From Streptomyces sp. NBC_00273 (lineage in GTDB: Bacteria; Actinomycetota; Actinomycetes; Streptomycetales; Streptomycetaceae), in the NCBI RefSeq assembly GCF_036178145.1, contig NZ_CP108067.1:4030001-4094000 (forward strand): a stretch of 64,000 nt of DNA. The letters are read 5' to 3'. The position numbers were made by a program, and so were the translations under genes. Each line of letters starts with the position of its first letter. Within the stretch, counting starts at the first letter, position 1. This document shows positions 32,170-41,810 of the stretch, piece after piece. The notes below the pieces were generated by a model. That model searched no databases. It was not told the DNA's origin and worked only from the letters and a program-made list of their open reading frames with translations.

Positions 32170-33085
32170 AACGGATCCTCGGGTCCAGGACCGCGTAGAG
32201 CAGGTCGACGAGCAGGTTCGCCAGCAGGAAGACGATGACGAGGATGGTCACGAAGCCGACCACCGTCGGGGAGTTGTTGCGCAGGATCCCCTGGTAGAGC
32301 TGGTAGCCGACGCCGTGGATGTTGAAGATCCGCTCGGTGACGATGGCGCCGCCCATCAGGGCGCCGATGTCGGTGCCGATGAAGGTGACGACGGGGATGA
32401 GCGAGTTGCGCAGCAGGTGGCGGGTGACGACCCGGTGGCGCGGCAGGCCCTTGGCGACGGCGGTGCGCACGTAGTCGGCCTTGACGTTCTCGGCGATGGA
32501 GGTGCGCGAGAGCCGGGTGACGTAGGCGAGGGAGACCAGTGCGAGCACGATGCCGGGCAGGATCAGCTCGTTGAGGGGGGCGTCCGGGGAGACGGTGGGC
32601 CGCACCCAGCCCCATTTGACGCCGAAGAGGTACTGGAGCAGATAGCCCGTCACGAACGTCGGTACGGAGATGACGACGAGGGTGAGCACCAGCACGGTGG
32701 TGTCGACGGACTTGCCGCGGCGCAGACCGCTGATCACGCCGAGGGTGATGCCGATGACGATCTCGAAGAAGATCGCGACCATGGTCAGCCGCAGGGTGAC
32801 GGGGAAGGCCGAGGCCATCAGCTCCGTGACCGGTTGGCCGTTGAAGGCCGTGCCGAAGTCGCCCTGGAAGATCTGGCCCATGTAGTGGACGTACTGCTCC
32901 CACAGCGGGCGGTCGAGGTAGAGGTCCTTGCGGATGCGCGCGGCGGTGGCGGGGTCGGGCGCCTTGTCGCCGAAGAGGGCCGCGACCGGGTCACCGAGCG
33001 CGTACACCATGAAGAAGATCAGGAACGTGCTGCCGATGAACACCGGGATCATCTGGAGCAGCCGCCGGATCACGTAACGTCCCAT
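32162..33085 (-). CDS. Oligopeptide ABC permease (OppB-type), distal operon
   Basis: 307 residues with six membrane helices, beginning MGRYVIRRLLQMIPVFIGST. The contact loop is DYVRTAVAKGLPRHRVVTRH. The ATG at 33085 lies 30 bases after the solute-binding protein's stop. It is one half of the transmembrane channel of the distal operon. Confidence 0.92.
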   Translation of the reverse strand: MGRYVIRRLLQMIPVFIGSTFLIFFMVYALGDPVAALFGDKAPDPATAARIRKDLYLDRPLWEQYVHYMGQIFQGDFGTAFNGQPVTELMASAFPVTLRLTMVAIFFEIVIGITLGVISGLRRGKSVDTTVLVLTLVVISVPTFVTGYLLQYLFGVKWGWVRPTVSPDAPLNELILPGIVLALVSLAYVTRLSRTSIAENVKADYVRTAVAKGLPRHRVVTRHLLRNSLIPVVTFIGTDIGALMGGAIVTERIFNIHGVGYQLYQGILRNNSPTVVGFVTILVIVFLLANLLVDLLYAVLDPRIRYA

Positions 33086-33115
33086 GGACTGCTCCAGGAT
33101 CGATCCGAAACGGGG

Positions 33116-34744
33116 TCAGCTGACCTTGATCTGGTCGTACACGGGGACGCTGAACTGGTTGAGCGCCACGTCCGAGAGCCGCTCGGCGTAGCCCGCGCTG
33201 CCGTTCTGGTACCAGAGGGGGATGGCCGGCATCTGCGCGGCGAGGATCTTCTCGGAGTCCTGGAACTTCGCGACGGCCTTGGCCTGGTCGCTCTCCTGGT
33301 TGGCCTCGTCGACGAGCTTGTCGAAGTCCGCGTTGCTGAACTTCCCGTAGTTGGAGGAGGCCCCGGTGTAGTAGAGGGGCTGGAGGAAGTTCTGGATCAG
33401 GGGGTAGTCGGCCTGCCAGCCCGAGCGGAAGGGGCCGGTCAGTTTGAAGCTGCTCTGCTGGTTGCGGAAGTCGGCGAAGGTGCCGATCGGGTTGACCGTG
33501 CAGACGGGGCCCTCGCCCAGCGCGTTGTTGATGCTGTTGCAGACGGCGTCCATCCAGTCGCGGTGCGAGCCGGTGTCCACGTTGGAGGTCAGCGTGACCT
33601 TGCCGCCGGGGAGCCCGCCGGCGTCCGTGATGAGCTTCTTGGCCGCGACCGGGTCGTAGACGCAGGCGTCGCCGCAGACGGTGGAGGAGAAGCCGCCCTT
33701 CTCGCCGAGGGCCGGGGAGGTCCAGTCCTTGGCCGGGGTGCGGGTCTCCCGGAAGATCTGCTTGGTGATCTCGTCGCGGTTGATGGCCCGGGAGATGCCG
33801 ATCCGGACGTTCTCCATGCCCTCCTTGCTCCACTGCGGGTCGTACAGCGGGAAGGTGAGCGTCTGGATGATGAGGGCCGGCTGGTTGATGTACCGGTCCC
33901 CCAGGTCGTTCTTGACGTTCTTCAGCTGCTGCGCCGGGATGTCGTCGACGAGGTCGAGGTTGCCGGAGATCAGGTCGGTGTAGGCGGTGTTGTTGTCGGT
34001 GTAGACCTTCAGGTCCACGCCGCCGTTCTGCGCCTTGTCCGGACCGGGGTAGGTGTCCCACTTGCGCAGCTTCATGCCGGTGCCCTTGGTGTACGAGTCC
34101 ACCGTGTACGGGCCGTTGCCGATCGGCTTGTCCAGCCAGCCGGCGTGGTCGGTGAAGAAGGCCTTGGGCAGCGGGGAGAAGGCCTGGTAACCGAGGGTCT
34201 CGGGCCAGGTGGAGAACTTGTTCTTCAGGGCGACCGTGAAGGTCTTGTCGTCCTTGACGACCAGTCCGGACATCGTCTTGGCCTTGGGCTCACCGGAGGC
34301 GGGGTGGACGTCCGCGTAACCGACGATGTCGGAGAAGAACGGCGAGTTGTTCTGCTTGTTGCTCACGTTCGCGCCGTAGTTCCAGGCGTCGACGAAGGAC
34401 TGCGCGGTGACCGGCTCGTCGTTGCTGAACTTCCAGCCGTCCTTCAGCGTGATGGTGAAGTTCTGACTGTCCGTCGTCTCGATCTTCTCGGCGACCATGT
34501 CGAGGGCCTCGCCCGTCTTCGGGTCGTAGCGCTTGAGGCCCCGGAAGAGCATGTCGAGCACCTTGCCGCCCTGCACCTCGTTGGTGTTGGCGGGCTCCAG
34601 CGGGTTCTGCGGGTCCCCCCAGGAGGAGCTGACGATTCCCGCCTCGCCGCCTCCGCCGCTGTCGCTACCGCCGCCGCAGGCCGTCGCCACGAGGGCGACG
34701 GCCACCGCACCAGCGGCCCACTTGGCGTGGGTGGCTCCGCGCAT
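33116..34744 (-). CDS. Peptide-binding lipoprotein, distal operon
   Basis: 542 residues, SBP_bac_5 family. The signal ends in the lipobox VATAC (Cys near residue 23) followed by a Gly/Ser linker. The body has the family pattern (TITLKDGWKFSNDEPVTAQS, VRIGISRAINRDEI, FRSGWQADYPLIQNFLQPL). It captures oligopeptides outside the membrane and delivers them to the two permeases downstream. It is the first gene of the operon, after a ribosome site AGGAGG before the ATG at 34744. From memory it corresponds to the S. coelicolor operon just beyond bldK (SCO5117 onward). Confidence 0.92.
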   Translation of the reverse strand: MRGATHAKWAAGAVAVALVATACGGGSDSGGGGEAGIVSSSWGDPQNPLEPANTNEVQGGKVLDMLFRGLKRYDPKTGEALDMVAEKIETTDSQNFTITLKDGWKFSNDEPVTAQSFVDAWNYGANVSNKQNNSPFFSDIVGYADVHPASGEPKAKTMSGLVVKDDKTFTVALKNKFSTWPETLGYQAFSPLPKAFFTDHAGWLDKPIGNGPYTVDSYTKGTGMKLRKWDTYPGPDKAQNGGVDLKVYTDNNTAYTDLISGNLDLVDDIPAQQLKNVKNDLGDRYINQPALIIQTLTFPLYDPQWSKEGMENVRIGISRAINRDEITKQIFRETRTPAKDWTSPALGEKGGFSSTVCGDACVYDPVAAKKLITDAGGLPGGKVTLTSNVDTGSHRDWMDAVCNSINNALGEGPVCTVNPIGTFADFRNQQSSFKLTGPFRSGWQADYPLIQNFLQPLYYTGASSNYGKFSNADFDKLVDEANQESDQAKAVAKFQDSEKILAAQMPAIPLWYQNGSAGYAERLSDVALNQFSVPVYDQIKVS

Positions 34745-34851
34745 GGAGTGCCTCCTAGGGATCCCAAGACTCGCTTAGGGGCCTATGTCACCCTATGTGG
34801 AGCCCTGCACACTCCTGGTTGGACCGATTGCACCCGCGCGTCACGCCCCTG

Positions 34852-35778
34852 TCACCCCTGGGGGTGCAAGGGGAGCTCCCACGAGTCGACCGCGTAGTGC
34901 AGGCCCATGCCGTGCGCCTCGTACAGCGCGAGCGCGCCGGTCTCGTTGTGGGTGTCCACGCCGAGGCCCACGGAGTCCCGGCCGCGCTCCGCGTAGACGG
35001 CGAAGCAGTGGCGGAGCAGGAAACCGCCGATGCCCCGGCCGCGCACCTCCTCGGCCACGCCGATGTGGCTGACCCAGGCCATGCTCGTACGGTCGTCCCG
35101 GGTGAGCAGCACGGCCGCGTCGCCGTGGCCGGGCAGGCTCGCGATCCACACCAGCGACCAGTCGAGCTTGCGGCCATCTATGTGGTCCAGCCAGGTCTCG
35201 TACGGGCGGTCCACGTGGCCGAAGTGCGCGGCGAAGGTCCGCTCGATCAGGGCGTGGGCCCGCTGGCGGTCGGCCTCGTCGTCGCCGCAGTGCCGCAGGG
35301 CGAGTCCGGCCGGCGGGGTCGGCGCCGGGTCGGCGGCCGGGGACAGGGAGCGGGTCATGACCTGGTAGCGGCGGATGGTGCGGTAGCCGCGCCCGGTGAG
35401 CAGGGAGAGGTCGAGGGTGGGCTTCACGTTGAGCTGGAGCCTCAGGACGCCCTGACCGCCGGTCAGCTCCCGGGCCCGGGCCTCCATGCGCTCGAGCAGC
35501 AGGTCGGCCGCCTCGTGGTGGCCGGGCAGCACGTAGTGGTCACCGTCGACGCGGCCCGGGCCGGAGTCCGCCCAGACGAGGGCGTAGGCGACGAGCCTGC
35601 CGTCCTGGAAGGCGAGCCAGGAATCGGTGGACAGGTCCACGTCCGGGGCGTTGAGGTCGGACTCGACGCTGCCCAGATCGGTCTCCGGGCGACCGATCTC
35701 GATCAGGTCGACGGCATTGAGGAGGGCGCAGACGTCGGACGCGTCCCCGGGCCCGGCGGGCCGTACGGTGAGGATCAT
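34852..35778 (-). CDS. Double GNAT-domain acetyltransferase, MshD-like architecture
   Basis: 308 residues. The C-terminal half is a clear GNAT domain (VSHIGVAEEVRGRGIGGFLL, then DTHNETGALALYEAHGMGL). The N-terminal half (residues 1-150) looks like a second, degenerate GNAT domain (DSWLAFQDGRLVAYALVWAD, VLPGHHEAADLLLERMEARA). This tandem layout is that of mycothiol synthase MshD, but the true mshD is expected elsewhere, so this is a paralogue of unknown acceptor. The ATG at 35778 has GGAGAG upstream; a longer start at 35814 adds a non-conserved leader. It lies alone between the two oligopeptide operons. Confidence 0.8.
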   Translation of the reverse strand: MILTVRPAGPGDASDVCALLNAVDLIEIGRPETDLGSVESDLNAPDVDLSTDSWLAFQDGRLVAYALVWADSGPGRVDGDHYVLPGHHEAADLLLERMEARARELTGGQGVLRLQLNVKPTLDLSLLTGRGYRTIRRYQVMTRSLSPAADPAPTPPAGLALRHCGDDEADRQRAHALIERTFAAHFGHVDRPYETWLDHIDGRKLDWSLVWIASLPGHGDAAVLLTRDDRTSMAWVSHIGVAEEVRGRGIGGFLLRHCFAVYAERGRDSVGLGVDTHNETGALALYEAHGMGLHYAVDSWELPLHPQG

Positions 35779-35849
35779 GCCGTCACTCTCCGTCCCCGGT
35801 TCCCGGGGACGCAACCGGATTCCCGAGCGCCCCGGACCGGCAACGAAAA

Positions 35850-35889
35850 CGGCTGGTCCCCGGCGCCGTGGGGCACCGGGGACCAGCCG
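35850..35889 (-). terminator. Terminator of the bldK-like operon
   Basis: A 14-bp perfect stem (35850-35863 with 35876-35889) around a 12-base loop. On the minus strand it is followed by a TTTT run (positions 35849-35846), giving a classic intrinsic terminator just beyond the last ATPase gene. Confidence 0.85.
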
Positions 35890-35908
35890 TTCGCGGGCAA
35901 CGCGTCGG

Positions 35909-36961
35909 TCAGACGGCCAGGATGGCCTTCTCCTCGGCGAAGTGGCACGCGGACTCGTGCGCGGCCAGGGTGTTCACGCCCTTGAAGCGCTCCGGGATCG
36001 CCAGCAGCGGCTCCTCGGTGGAGCACTTGTCCTGGGCCTTCCAGCAGCGGGTGCGGAAGCGGCAGCCCGACGGCGGGTTGGCCGGGGACGGGACGTCACC
36101 GGTGAGGATGATCCGCTCGCGGCCCTCGCGCGCGTCCGGGTCCGGGACCGGGACGGCGGAGAGCAGCGCCTGGGTGTACGGGTGGGTCGGGTGCTCGTAG
36201 ATCTCGGCGTCGGAGCCGATCTCGGCCATCTTGCCCAGGTACATGACGCCCACGCGGTCCGAGATGTGCCGGACGATCGAGAGGTCGTGCGCGATGAAGA
36301 GGTAGGAGAGGTTGAACTCGTCCTGCAGCTTCTCCATCAGGTTGATGACCTGGGCCTGCACCGACACGTCGAGCGCGGAGACCGGCTCGTCGCAGATGAT
36401 GATCTCCGGCTGCAGGGCGAGGCCGCGGGCGATGCCGATGCGCTGGCGCTGGCCGCCGGAGAACTGGTGCGGGTACCGGTTGATGTACTCCGGGTTCAGA
36501 CCGACGACGTCCAGGAGCTCCTGGACCTTCTGCCGGCGCGAGCCCTTGGGAGCCACCTCGGGGTGGATCTCGTAGGGCTCCCCGATGATGTCGCCGACCG
36601 TCATGCGCGGGTTCAGCGACGTGTACGGGTCCTGGAAGACCATCTGGATGTTGCGGCGCACGGCCTTCAGGGCACGGCCGGACAGCTTGCTGATGTCCTG
36701 GCCCTTGTAGAAGACCTCGCCGGCGGTCGCCCGCTCCAGGTTCATCAGGAGCTTGGCGACCGTGGACTTGCCACAGCCGGACTCGCCGACGATGCCGAGG
36801 GTCTCGCCCTGGTAGAGGTCGAAGGAGACCCCGTCGACCGCCTTGACCGCGCCGACCTGCGTCTTGAACAGGATTCCCTGGGTCAGCGGGAAGTGCTTGA
36901 CCAGGTTACGGACCTGGAGGATCGGCTCGCGCTCGGTGGCGTTCTTGGTGAGCTCAGCCAT
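35909..36961 (-). CDS. bldKE: Oligopeptide ABC transporter ATPase (OppF-type), BldKE-like
   Basis: 350 residues. Walker [17 protein letters not shown], signature [20 protein letters not shown], Walker [14 protein letters not shown], and the C-terminal [14 protein letters not shown] motif. Last gene of the typA-proximal operon, overlapping the OppD-type gene by eight bases (36954-36961). In S. coelicolor the transporter beside typA is BldK, which imports a developmental peptide signal and is needed for aerial growth; the name here rests on that position. A 276-base tract (36398-36673) matches the paralogue at 29622-29897 at 270 positions. Confidence 0.82.
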   Translation of the reverse strand: MAELTKNATEREPILQVRNLVKHFPLTQGILFKTQVGAVKAVDGVSFDLYQGETLGIVGESGCGKSTVAKLLMNLERATAGEVFYKGQDISKLSGRALKAVRRNIQMVFQDPYTSLNPRMTVGDIIGEPYEIHPEVAPKGSRRQKVQELLDVVGLNPEYINRYPHQFSGGQRQRIGIARGLALQPEIIICDEPVSALDVSVQAQVINLMEKLQDEFNLSYLFIAHDLSIVRHISDRVGVMYLGKMAEIGSDAEIYEHPTHPYTQALLSAVPVPDPDAREGRERIILTGDVPSPANPPSGCRFRTRCWKAQDKCSTEEPLLAIPERFKGVNTLAAHESACHFAEEKAILAV

Positions 36962-38045
36962 GGATCTGGTCCTTCCAGAAGTGGCACGCGCTGCCGCGGC
37001 CGGGCAGTTCGGTGCCGTCCTGCTCGGTGACCGGGTGCAGCACCGGGATCTCGGTGCGGCAGATGTCCTGCGCCTTGGGGCAGCGGGGGCTGAAGGCGCA
37101 ACCCGTCGGGATGCGGAGCAGGTTGGGCGGCAGACCCTTGATCGCGTAGAGCTCCTGGCCCTTCTGGTCCAGGCGCGGGATCGAGTCCAGCAGGCCGCGG
37201 GTGTACGGGTGGGACGGGCGCTTGTAGATCTCGTGGACCGGGGCGGTCTCGACGATCCGGCCCGCGTACATGACCGCGATCTTGTCCGCGACGTCGGCGA
37301 CGACGCCGAGGTCGTGGGTGATCAGGATCAGGCCCATGTTCATCTCGCGCTGGAGTTCCGCGAGCAGGTCCATGACCTGTGCCTGGACCGTCACGTCGAG
37401 GGCCGTGGTCGGCTCGTCCGCGATGATCAGGTCGGGCTCCAGGGCCAGCGCCATGGCGATCATGATGCGCTGGCGCATGCCGCCGGAGAACTGGTGCGGG
37501 TAGTCACCCACGCGCGCCTTGGCGGCGGGGATCTTCACGCGGTCCATGAGCTCGATGGCCTTGAGCTTCGAGTCCTTCTTGGACATGCCCCGGTGGACCC
37601 GGAACATCTCGCCGAGCTGGTCGCCCACCGAGTAGACCGGGTTCAGGGAGGACAGCGCGTCCTGGAAGATCATCGCCATCTTGTCGCCGCGGAGCTTGCG
37701 GCGCTCCTCGTCGGACATCTTGAGGATGTCCTTGCCGTGGAAGCGCACCTCGCCGCCGGCGACCCGTCCGGGCGGGCTGTCGAGGATGCCCATGATCGCC
37801 TGAGCGGTGACGGACTTGCCGGAGCCGGACTCGCCGAGCACGGCGAGGGTCTCGCCGGCGCTCACGCTGTAGCTCACGCCGTTGACGGCCTTGGCGACCC
37901 CGTCACGGGTCTTGAACTCGACCTGGAGGTTCTCCACCTCCAGCAGCGGCACGGCGGATCCGCCGCCCGTCTCCGCAACGCTGAGAATCTCCGACGTGGT
38001 CACGCCGCCACCTTCGTCCTGCTTGCTGATGTTGTCTCGGGGCAT
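36954..38045 (-). CDS. bldKD: Oligopeptide ABC transporter ATPase (OppD-type), BldKD-like
   Basis: 363 residues. Walker [17 protein letters not shown] near residue 68, signature [18 protein letters not shown], Walker [14 protein letters not shown]-terminal [13 protein letters not shown]. An extra N-terminal segment of about 35 residues precedes the conserved domain; a GTG inside it (VTTSEIL) is an alternative start. Nine bases separate it from the OppC-type stop. It acts with the BldKE-like ATPase. Confidence 0.82.
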   Translation of the reverse strand: MPRDNISKQDEGGGVTTSEILSVAETGGGSAVPLLEVENLQVEFKTRDGVAKAVNGVSYSVSAGETLAVLGESGSGKSVTAQAIMGILDSPPGRVAGGEVRFHGKDILKMSDEERRKLRGDKMAMIFQDALSSLNPVYSVGDQLGEMFRVHRGMSKKDSKLKAIELMDRVKIPAAKARVGDYPHQFSGGMRQRIMIAMALALEPDLIIADEPTTALDVTVQAQVMDLLAELQREMNMGLILITHDLGVVADVADKIAVMYAGRIVETAPVHEIYKRPSHPYTRGLLDSIPRLDQKGQELYAIKGLPPNLLRIPTGCAFSPRCPKAQDICRTEIPVLHPVTEQDGTELPGRGSACHFWKDQIHG

Positions 38046-38054
38046 CGGGCGGCC

Positions 38055-38978
38055 CTACCGGAGCTTCGGGTCGAGTGCGTCACGCAGGCCGTCGCCGACG
38101 AAGGCGAAGCCGAGCACGGTGACGACGACGAAGAGGCTGGGGAAGTACCACAGGTAGTCATTGACACCGATGAAGCCCTGGCCTGCCGCGAGCATGTTGC
38201 CCCACTCGGGGACGTCGACGGGGACGCCGGCGCCGAGGAAGGAGAGCGCCGCGACGCCGACGATCGTGGTGCCGACGTTGAAGGTCGCGTAGACGAGCAC
38301 GGCGGTCAGCGAGTTGGGCAGGATGTGCGTGCGGACGACGCGCCAGCCGCTGGCGCCCAGCGCCTTGGCCGCGTGGACGTAGTCCATCTCGCGCACGGAC
38401 AGGATCGAGCTGCGCAGGAGCCTGGCCACGGTGGCCCACGAGAAGATCGCGAGCGAGATGATCACCGGGGTGATGCCACGGCCGGTGACCAGGATGATGA
38501 CGATGGCACCGATCATCAGCGGGAACGCGAGGAAGACGTCCGCGACGCGCATGACGAGGGTGTCGGCGAAGCCGGGGAAGTAGCCGGCGATGGCACCGAG
38601 GATGACACCGATCAGCACCGCGAAGAAGATCGAGGCGAGGCCGACGAACATGGCCACGCGGGTACCGGCTATGAGGCGCGAGAACATGTCGCGGCCCAGG
38701 GCGTCGGTACCCATCCAGTGGGTGCCGTTGGGCGACGCGAGGGTGTTCTCCAGGTCCTGCGCGCCGGGGTCGAACGGGGCGAGCATGTTCCCGAAGATGG
38801 CGGTCAGGAACAGCAGGGTGATGATCACGAGGCCGACGACGGCCAGCTTGTTCTGAACGAAGCGGTGGCGGATCTCGCCCCACTGGGTCAGTTGCTTGGG
38901 TGCGGGTTCGGCCTTGGCCGAAGCGGACGACACGGGGTTCTCGTCCCCGATCGCCGGGCTCGTTGCGAGCTCAGACAT
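38055..38978 (-). CDS. Oligopeptide ABC permease (OppC-type), bldK-like operon
   Basis: 307 residues. An N-terminal cytosolic segment of about 40 residues, then six helices (LAVVGLVIITLLFLTAIFGN, VAMFVGLASIFFAVLIGVIL and others) and the contact loop YVHAAKALGASGWRVVRTHI. In S. coelicolor the bldK permeases are bldKA and bldKC; which of the two this matches cannot be settled because gene order differs here (binding protein first). Confidence 0.88.
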   Translation of the reverse strand: MSELATSPAIGDENPVSSASAKAEPAPKQLTQWGEIRHRFVQNKLAVVGLVIITLLFLTAIFGNMLAPFDPGAQDLENTLASPNGTHWMGTDALGRDMFSRLIAGTRVAMFVGLASIFFAVLIGVILGAIAGYFPGFADTLVMRVADVFLAFPLMIGAIVIILVTGRGITPVIISLAIFSWATVARLLRSSILSVREMDYVHAAKALGASGWRVVRTHILPNSLTAVLVYATFNVGTTIVGVAALSFLGAGVPVDVPEWGNMLAAGQGFIGVNDYLWYFPSLFVVVTVLGFAFVGDGLRDALDPKLR

Positions 38979-39001
38979 GAGGAAATCCTCCTTGGGGGCG
39001 G

Positions 39002-39928
39002 TCAGCTGAGGCGGATACGCGGGTCGAGGGCCGCGTACAGCAGGTCCACGATGAGGCTGAGGACGACGAAGATGGCGACGCTGTACGTCACGACGCCGAC
39101 CACGATCGGGTTGTTCTGCTGCTGAATCGCCTGAACCAGTGCCAGACCGACACCGTCCCAGTTGAAGATCGCCTCAGTGATGAGCGCACCACCGAGGAGT
39201 CCGCCGAACGAGATGCCCAGGTAGGTGACCACGGGGATGGACGAGTTGCGGAGGACGTGCTTGAACAGCACGCGCCGGCGCGGAAGTCCCTTGGCCACGG
39301 CCGTCTTCACGTAGTCCGCACGCAGCACCTCGAGCATCGTGCCGCGGGTGAGGCGGGCCACGAAGGCGATGTCGGTGATGGCGAGGGTCACCGCGGGAAG
39401 GATCATGCCGTCGAGCTGATCACCGCTCATCGGGGGGAACCAGCCGAGTTCGACGGCAAAGTACTTCTTGAGCAGCATGCCGATGACGAAGGTTGGGAAA
39501 CCGACCGCCATGGTCGTAAAGAATGTCGTGGTCATGTCCAGCATGCTGTATCTGTAGAGCGCGGAGATGATGCCCACGCCCATACCGAACGCCGTGACGA
39601 GAACGATGGCCAGCAGGGCCAGCTTCGCGGTGTTCTGCAGCTTCGGGCCGAGGATTTCGGAAACCTCGCGCCGCTGGATGAAGTCCTCACCGAGGTCTCC
39701 GGTCGCGACCTTCGCGACATAGTTCACGTACTGCTCGGGCAGCGACTTGTCGAGCCCGTAACGCTCCTTGAGTTCCGCGACCACTGCAGGGTCACGTGCC
39801 TTGTCGCTGCCCGCGATCGAACCCACGGGATCACCGGGGAGAACAAACAGACACGCGAACAGAACCATGGTCGCGCCGATGAGGACTATGACCATCTGCC
39901 CGAGGCGACGGGCGACGTACCTTCCCAT
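39002..39928 (-). CDS. Oligopeptide ABC permease (OppB-type), bldK-like operon
   Basis: 308 residues, six helices, starting MGRYVARRLGQMVIVLIGAT. The contact loop is DYVKTAVAKGLPRRRVLFKH. It begins 198 bases after the binding-protein gene, an unusually wide gap for this operon that holds hairpins (see 40059-40091), so it may be expressed less than the binding protein. Confidence 0.9.
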   Translation of the reverse strand: MGRYVARRLGQMVIVLIGATMVLFACLFVLPGDPVGSIAGSDKARDPAVVAELKERYGLDKSLPEQYVNYVAKVATGDLGEDFIQRREVSEILGPKLQNTAKLALLAIVLVTAFGMGVGIISALYRYSMLDMTTTFFTTMAVGFPTFVIGMLLKKYFAVELGWFPPMSGDQLDGMILPAVTLAITDIAFVARLTRGTMLEVLRADYVKTAVAKGLPRRRVLFKHVLRNSSIPVVTYLGISFGGLLGGALITEAIFNWDGVGLALVQAIQQQNNPIVVGVVTYSVAIFVVLSLIVDLLYAALDPRIRLS

Positions 39929-40058
39929 GTTTGTGCCTCTCTACCTGGCCGCTTCTGGGAGCAGCGGCCTCCGGCCCAAGGAACGGGCCGGCTCTCGGCC
40001 TGCGGGGATTGCCCGCGGATGTGAGGGGTGCCGAAGTAAAAACGGCCTGCCGAGCGGG

Positions 40059-40091
40059 GCCGCGGCCCACCGGTCACCCGGGGGCCGCGGC
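40059..40091 (-). promoter_or_regulatory. Intercistronic hairpin between binding protein and permease genes
   Basis: GCCGCGGCCC (40059-40068) pairs with GGGCCGCGGC (40082-40091). On the minus strand a TTTTT run follows 17 bases later (40042-40038). A smaller hairpin, GACGG-ATATA-CCGTC (40104-40118), lies right after the binding-protein stop. Such structures often protect the upstream mRNA and lower downstream expression. Confidence 0.5.
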
Positions 40092-40126
40092 ACGTTCGCT
40101 CCTGACGGATATACCGTCCGAACCGA

Positions 40127-41776
40127 TTACTTCTTGAGCGAGATCTTCTCGAGGATCGGGTCCTCGTTGAAGTTGATGTCGTCCAGACCGTTGAACTTGT
40201 CCGTCGCCATCAGGCGGAACTGGGAACGGTTGAAGGTCGGGATGAGGGCCATGTCGTCCATGGCCATCTTCTCGGCCTGCTTGTACATCGCGATGCGAGC
40301 GGCCTCGTCCTTGGTGGCGCGGGCCGTGTCGATCAGCTTGTCGAACTCGGGGTTGTTGTAACGGACGCGGTTGTCACCGGTCACGTTGCCCTCGGCGTCC
40401 TTGGACATCGAGGTCGAGTGCAGCAGCGGGAACAGGAAGTTCTCCGGGGTCGGGTAGTCCGCGCCCCACGCGAAGCGGTAGATGCCGGTGGCGCCGCCGC
40501 CCTGCTGCTCCTTGAGCATGCCCGGGAAGTCCTTGCCGTCCAGCTTGACCTTGACGCCGAGGACGTCCTCGAGCTGCTTCGCGATGGCCTGGACCCACTC
40601 TTCGTGGCCCGCACCGGTGTTGAAGCTGAACTTGATCTCGGTACCCGGCTTCAGGCCGCCCTTCTCGGCGTGCTCCTTGGCCTTGGCGACGTCCTGCTTG
40701 ATGCAGGAGACGCACAGGTCCTTCTGGAACGCCTTCGGGAACGACGGCGGGACGATGGTGGTCGACGGGGTCTGGAAGCCCTGGAAGACACCCTTGGCGA
40801 TGGCCTGACGGTCGATCGCGTAGGAGATCGCCAGACGGGCGTCCTTGTTGTTCGTCGGACCGTTGTCACCGATCGGCAGAACGAAGTTCATGCCGCTGGT
40901 GTCCTTGGCGAACCACTTGTTCTGCGGCTTGTACTTCGCCTCGGCCGTCTTCAGCATCGGCGTCGGGATGTGCGCGTAGTCGAAGGTGCCGGCCTGGAAG
41001 CCGTCGTACTCGAGCTGCTGCGCGGTCTTGTCGTTGAGGAGGGTGACCTGGACCTTGCCCAGGGACGCCTTCTCCAGCCCGTAGGTGTCGTTACGGACGA
41101 GGTTGATCGCCTTGTTGTGCTCCCACGTGCCGTCCATCTTGAACGGACCGTTACCGATGGGGGCCTCGCCGAACGCCTTGTCCTCTTCGCCGACCTTGGC
41201 GACCTTCGGGACCGGGCTGTAGGCGTTGTGCGCCGTCTTCAGGACGAACTCGCAGTCCGCCTTGGACAGGTCCACCTTGATGGTGGTCGGGTCCGGGGTG
41301 GTGACACCGGAGAAGGTCTTGGCGGAGCCGTCCTGCAGCTCGGCGTAACCCTTGATGCCGGCGAAGTGGTACGCCACGTCGGACGCGGCGGCCTTGTGCG
41401 CGGCACGGGCCCAACCACGGGCGAACGACTCGGCGTCGACGGCCTCGCCGTTGGAGAACTTGGTGTCCGGCTTGATCTTGAAGGTCCAGGACGTGCAGCT
41501 GTCGTCCGACGTCGCCGACTCGGCGAGCGCGGGCTCGGCCATGCCGTCCGGCGTGTTGCCGTACAGGCCGGTGAACAGGGCGTTGGCCAGCAGGACGCCG
41601 GTGGACTCGTGGGCACGCCCCGGGTCGATGGTGTCCGGCTCCGTGCTACCGAGCCGGAACACGCCACCGTCGGCGCTGCCCTTGTCCTTGTCACCGTCAC
41701 CGCCGCCACAGGCGGTAGCGGCCAGGGCGACGACAACCGCGCCCACGACCCACTTGGCGCTCTTGGCACCGCGCAT
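40127..41776 (-). CDS. bldKB: Peptide-binding lipoprotein, BldKB-like
   Basis: 549 residues, SBP_bac_5 family. Signal MRGAKSAKWVVGAVVVALAA ends in the lipobox AATAC (Cys near residue 23) with a GGGDGDKDKG linker. Body motifs include FKIKPDTKFSNGEAVDAESF, ARLAISYAIDRQAI and FAWGADYPTPENFLFPLLHS. It should bind extracellular oligopeptides, including the putative developmental signal. The ATG at 41776 has GAGGAGG eight bases upstream; the longer ATG at 41893 is rejected because it would place the signal peptide internally. It leads the operon and is preceded by a terminator-like leader hairpin. Confidence 0.82.
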   Translation of the reverse strand: MRGAKSAKWVVGAVVVALAATACGGGDGDKDKGSADGGVFRLGSTEPDTIDPGRAHESTGVLLANALFTGLYGNTPDGMAEPALAESATSDDSCTSWTFKIKPDTKFSNGEAVDAESFARGWARAAHKAAASDVAYHFAGIKGYAELQDGSAKTFSGVTTPDPTTIKVDLSKADCEFVLKTAHNAYSPVPKVAKVGEEDKAFGEAPIGNGPFKMDGTWEHNKAINLVRNDTYGLEKASLGKVQVTLLNDKTAQQLEYDGFQAGTFDYAHIPTPMLKTAEAKYKPQNKWFAKDTSGMNFVLPIGDNGPTNNKDARLAISYAIDRQAIAKGVFQGFQTPSTTIVPPSFPKAFQKDLCVSCIKQDVAKAKEHAEKGGLKPGTEIKFSFNTGAGHEEWVQAIAKQLEDVLGVKVKLDGKDFPGMLKEQQGGGATGIYRFAWGADYPTPENFLFPLLHSTSMSKDAEGNVTGDNRVRYNNPEFDKLIDTARATKDEAARIAMYKQAEKMAMDDMALIPTFNRSQFRLMATDKFNGLDDINFNEDPILEKISLKK

Positions 41777-41810
41777 GGGTTTCCTCCTCATGAGTCCACT
41801 GATCGACTTG

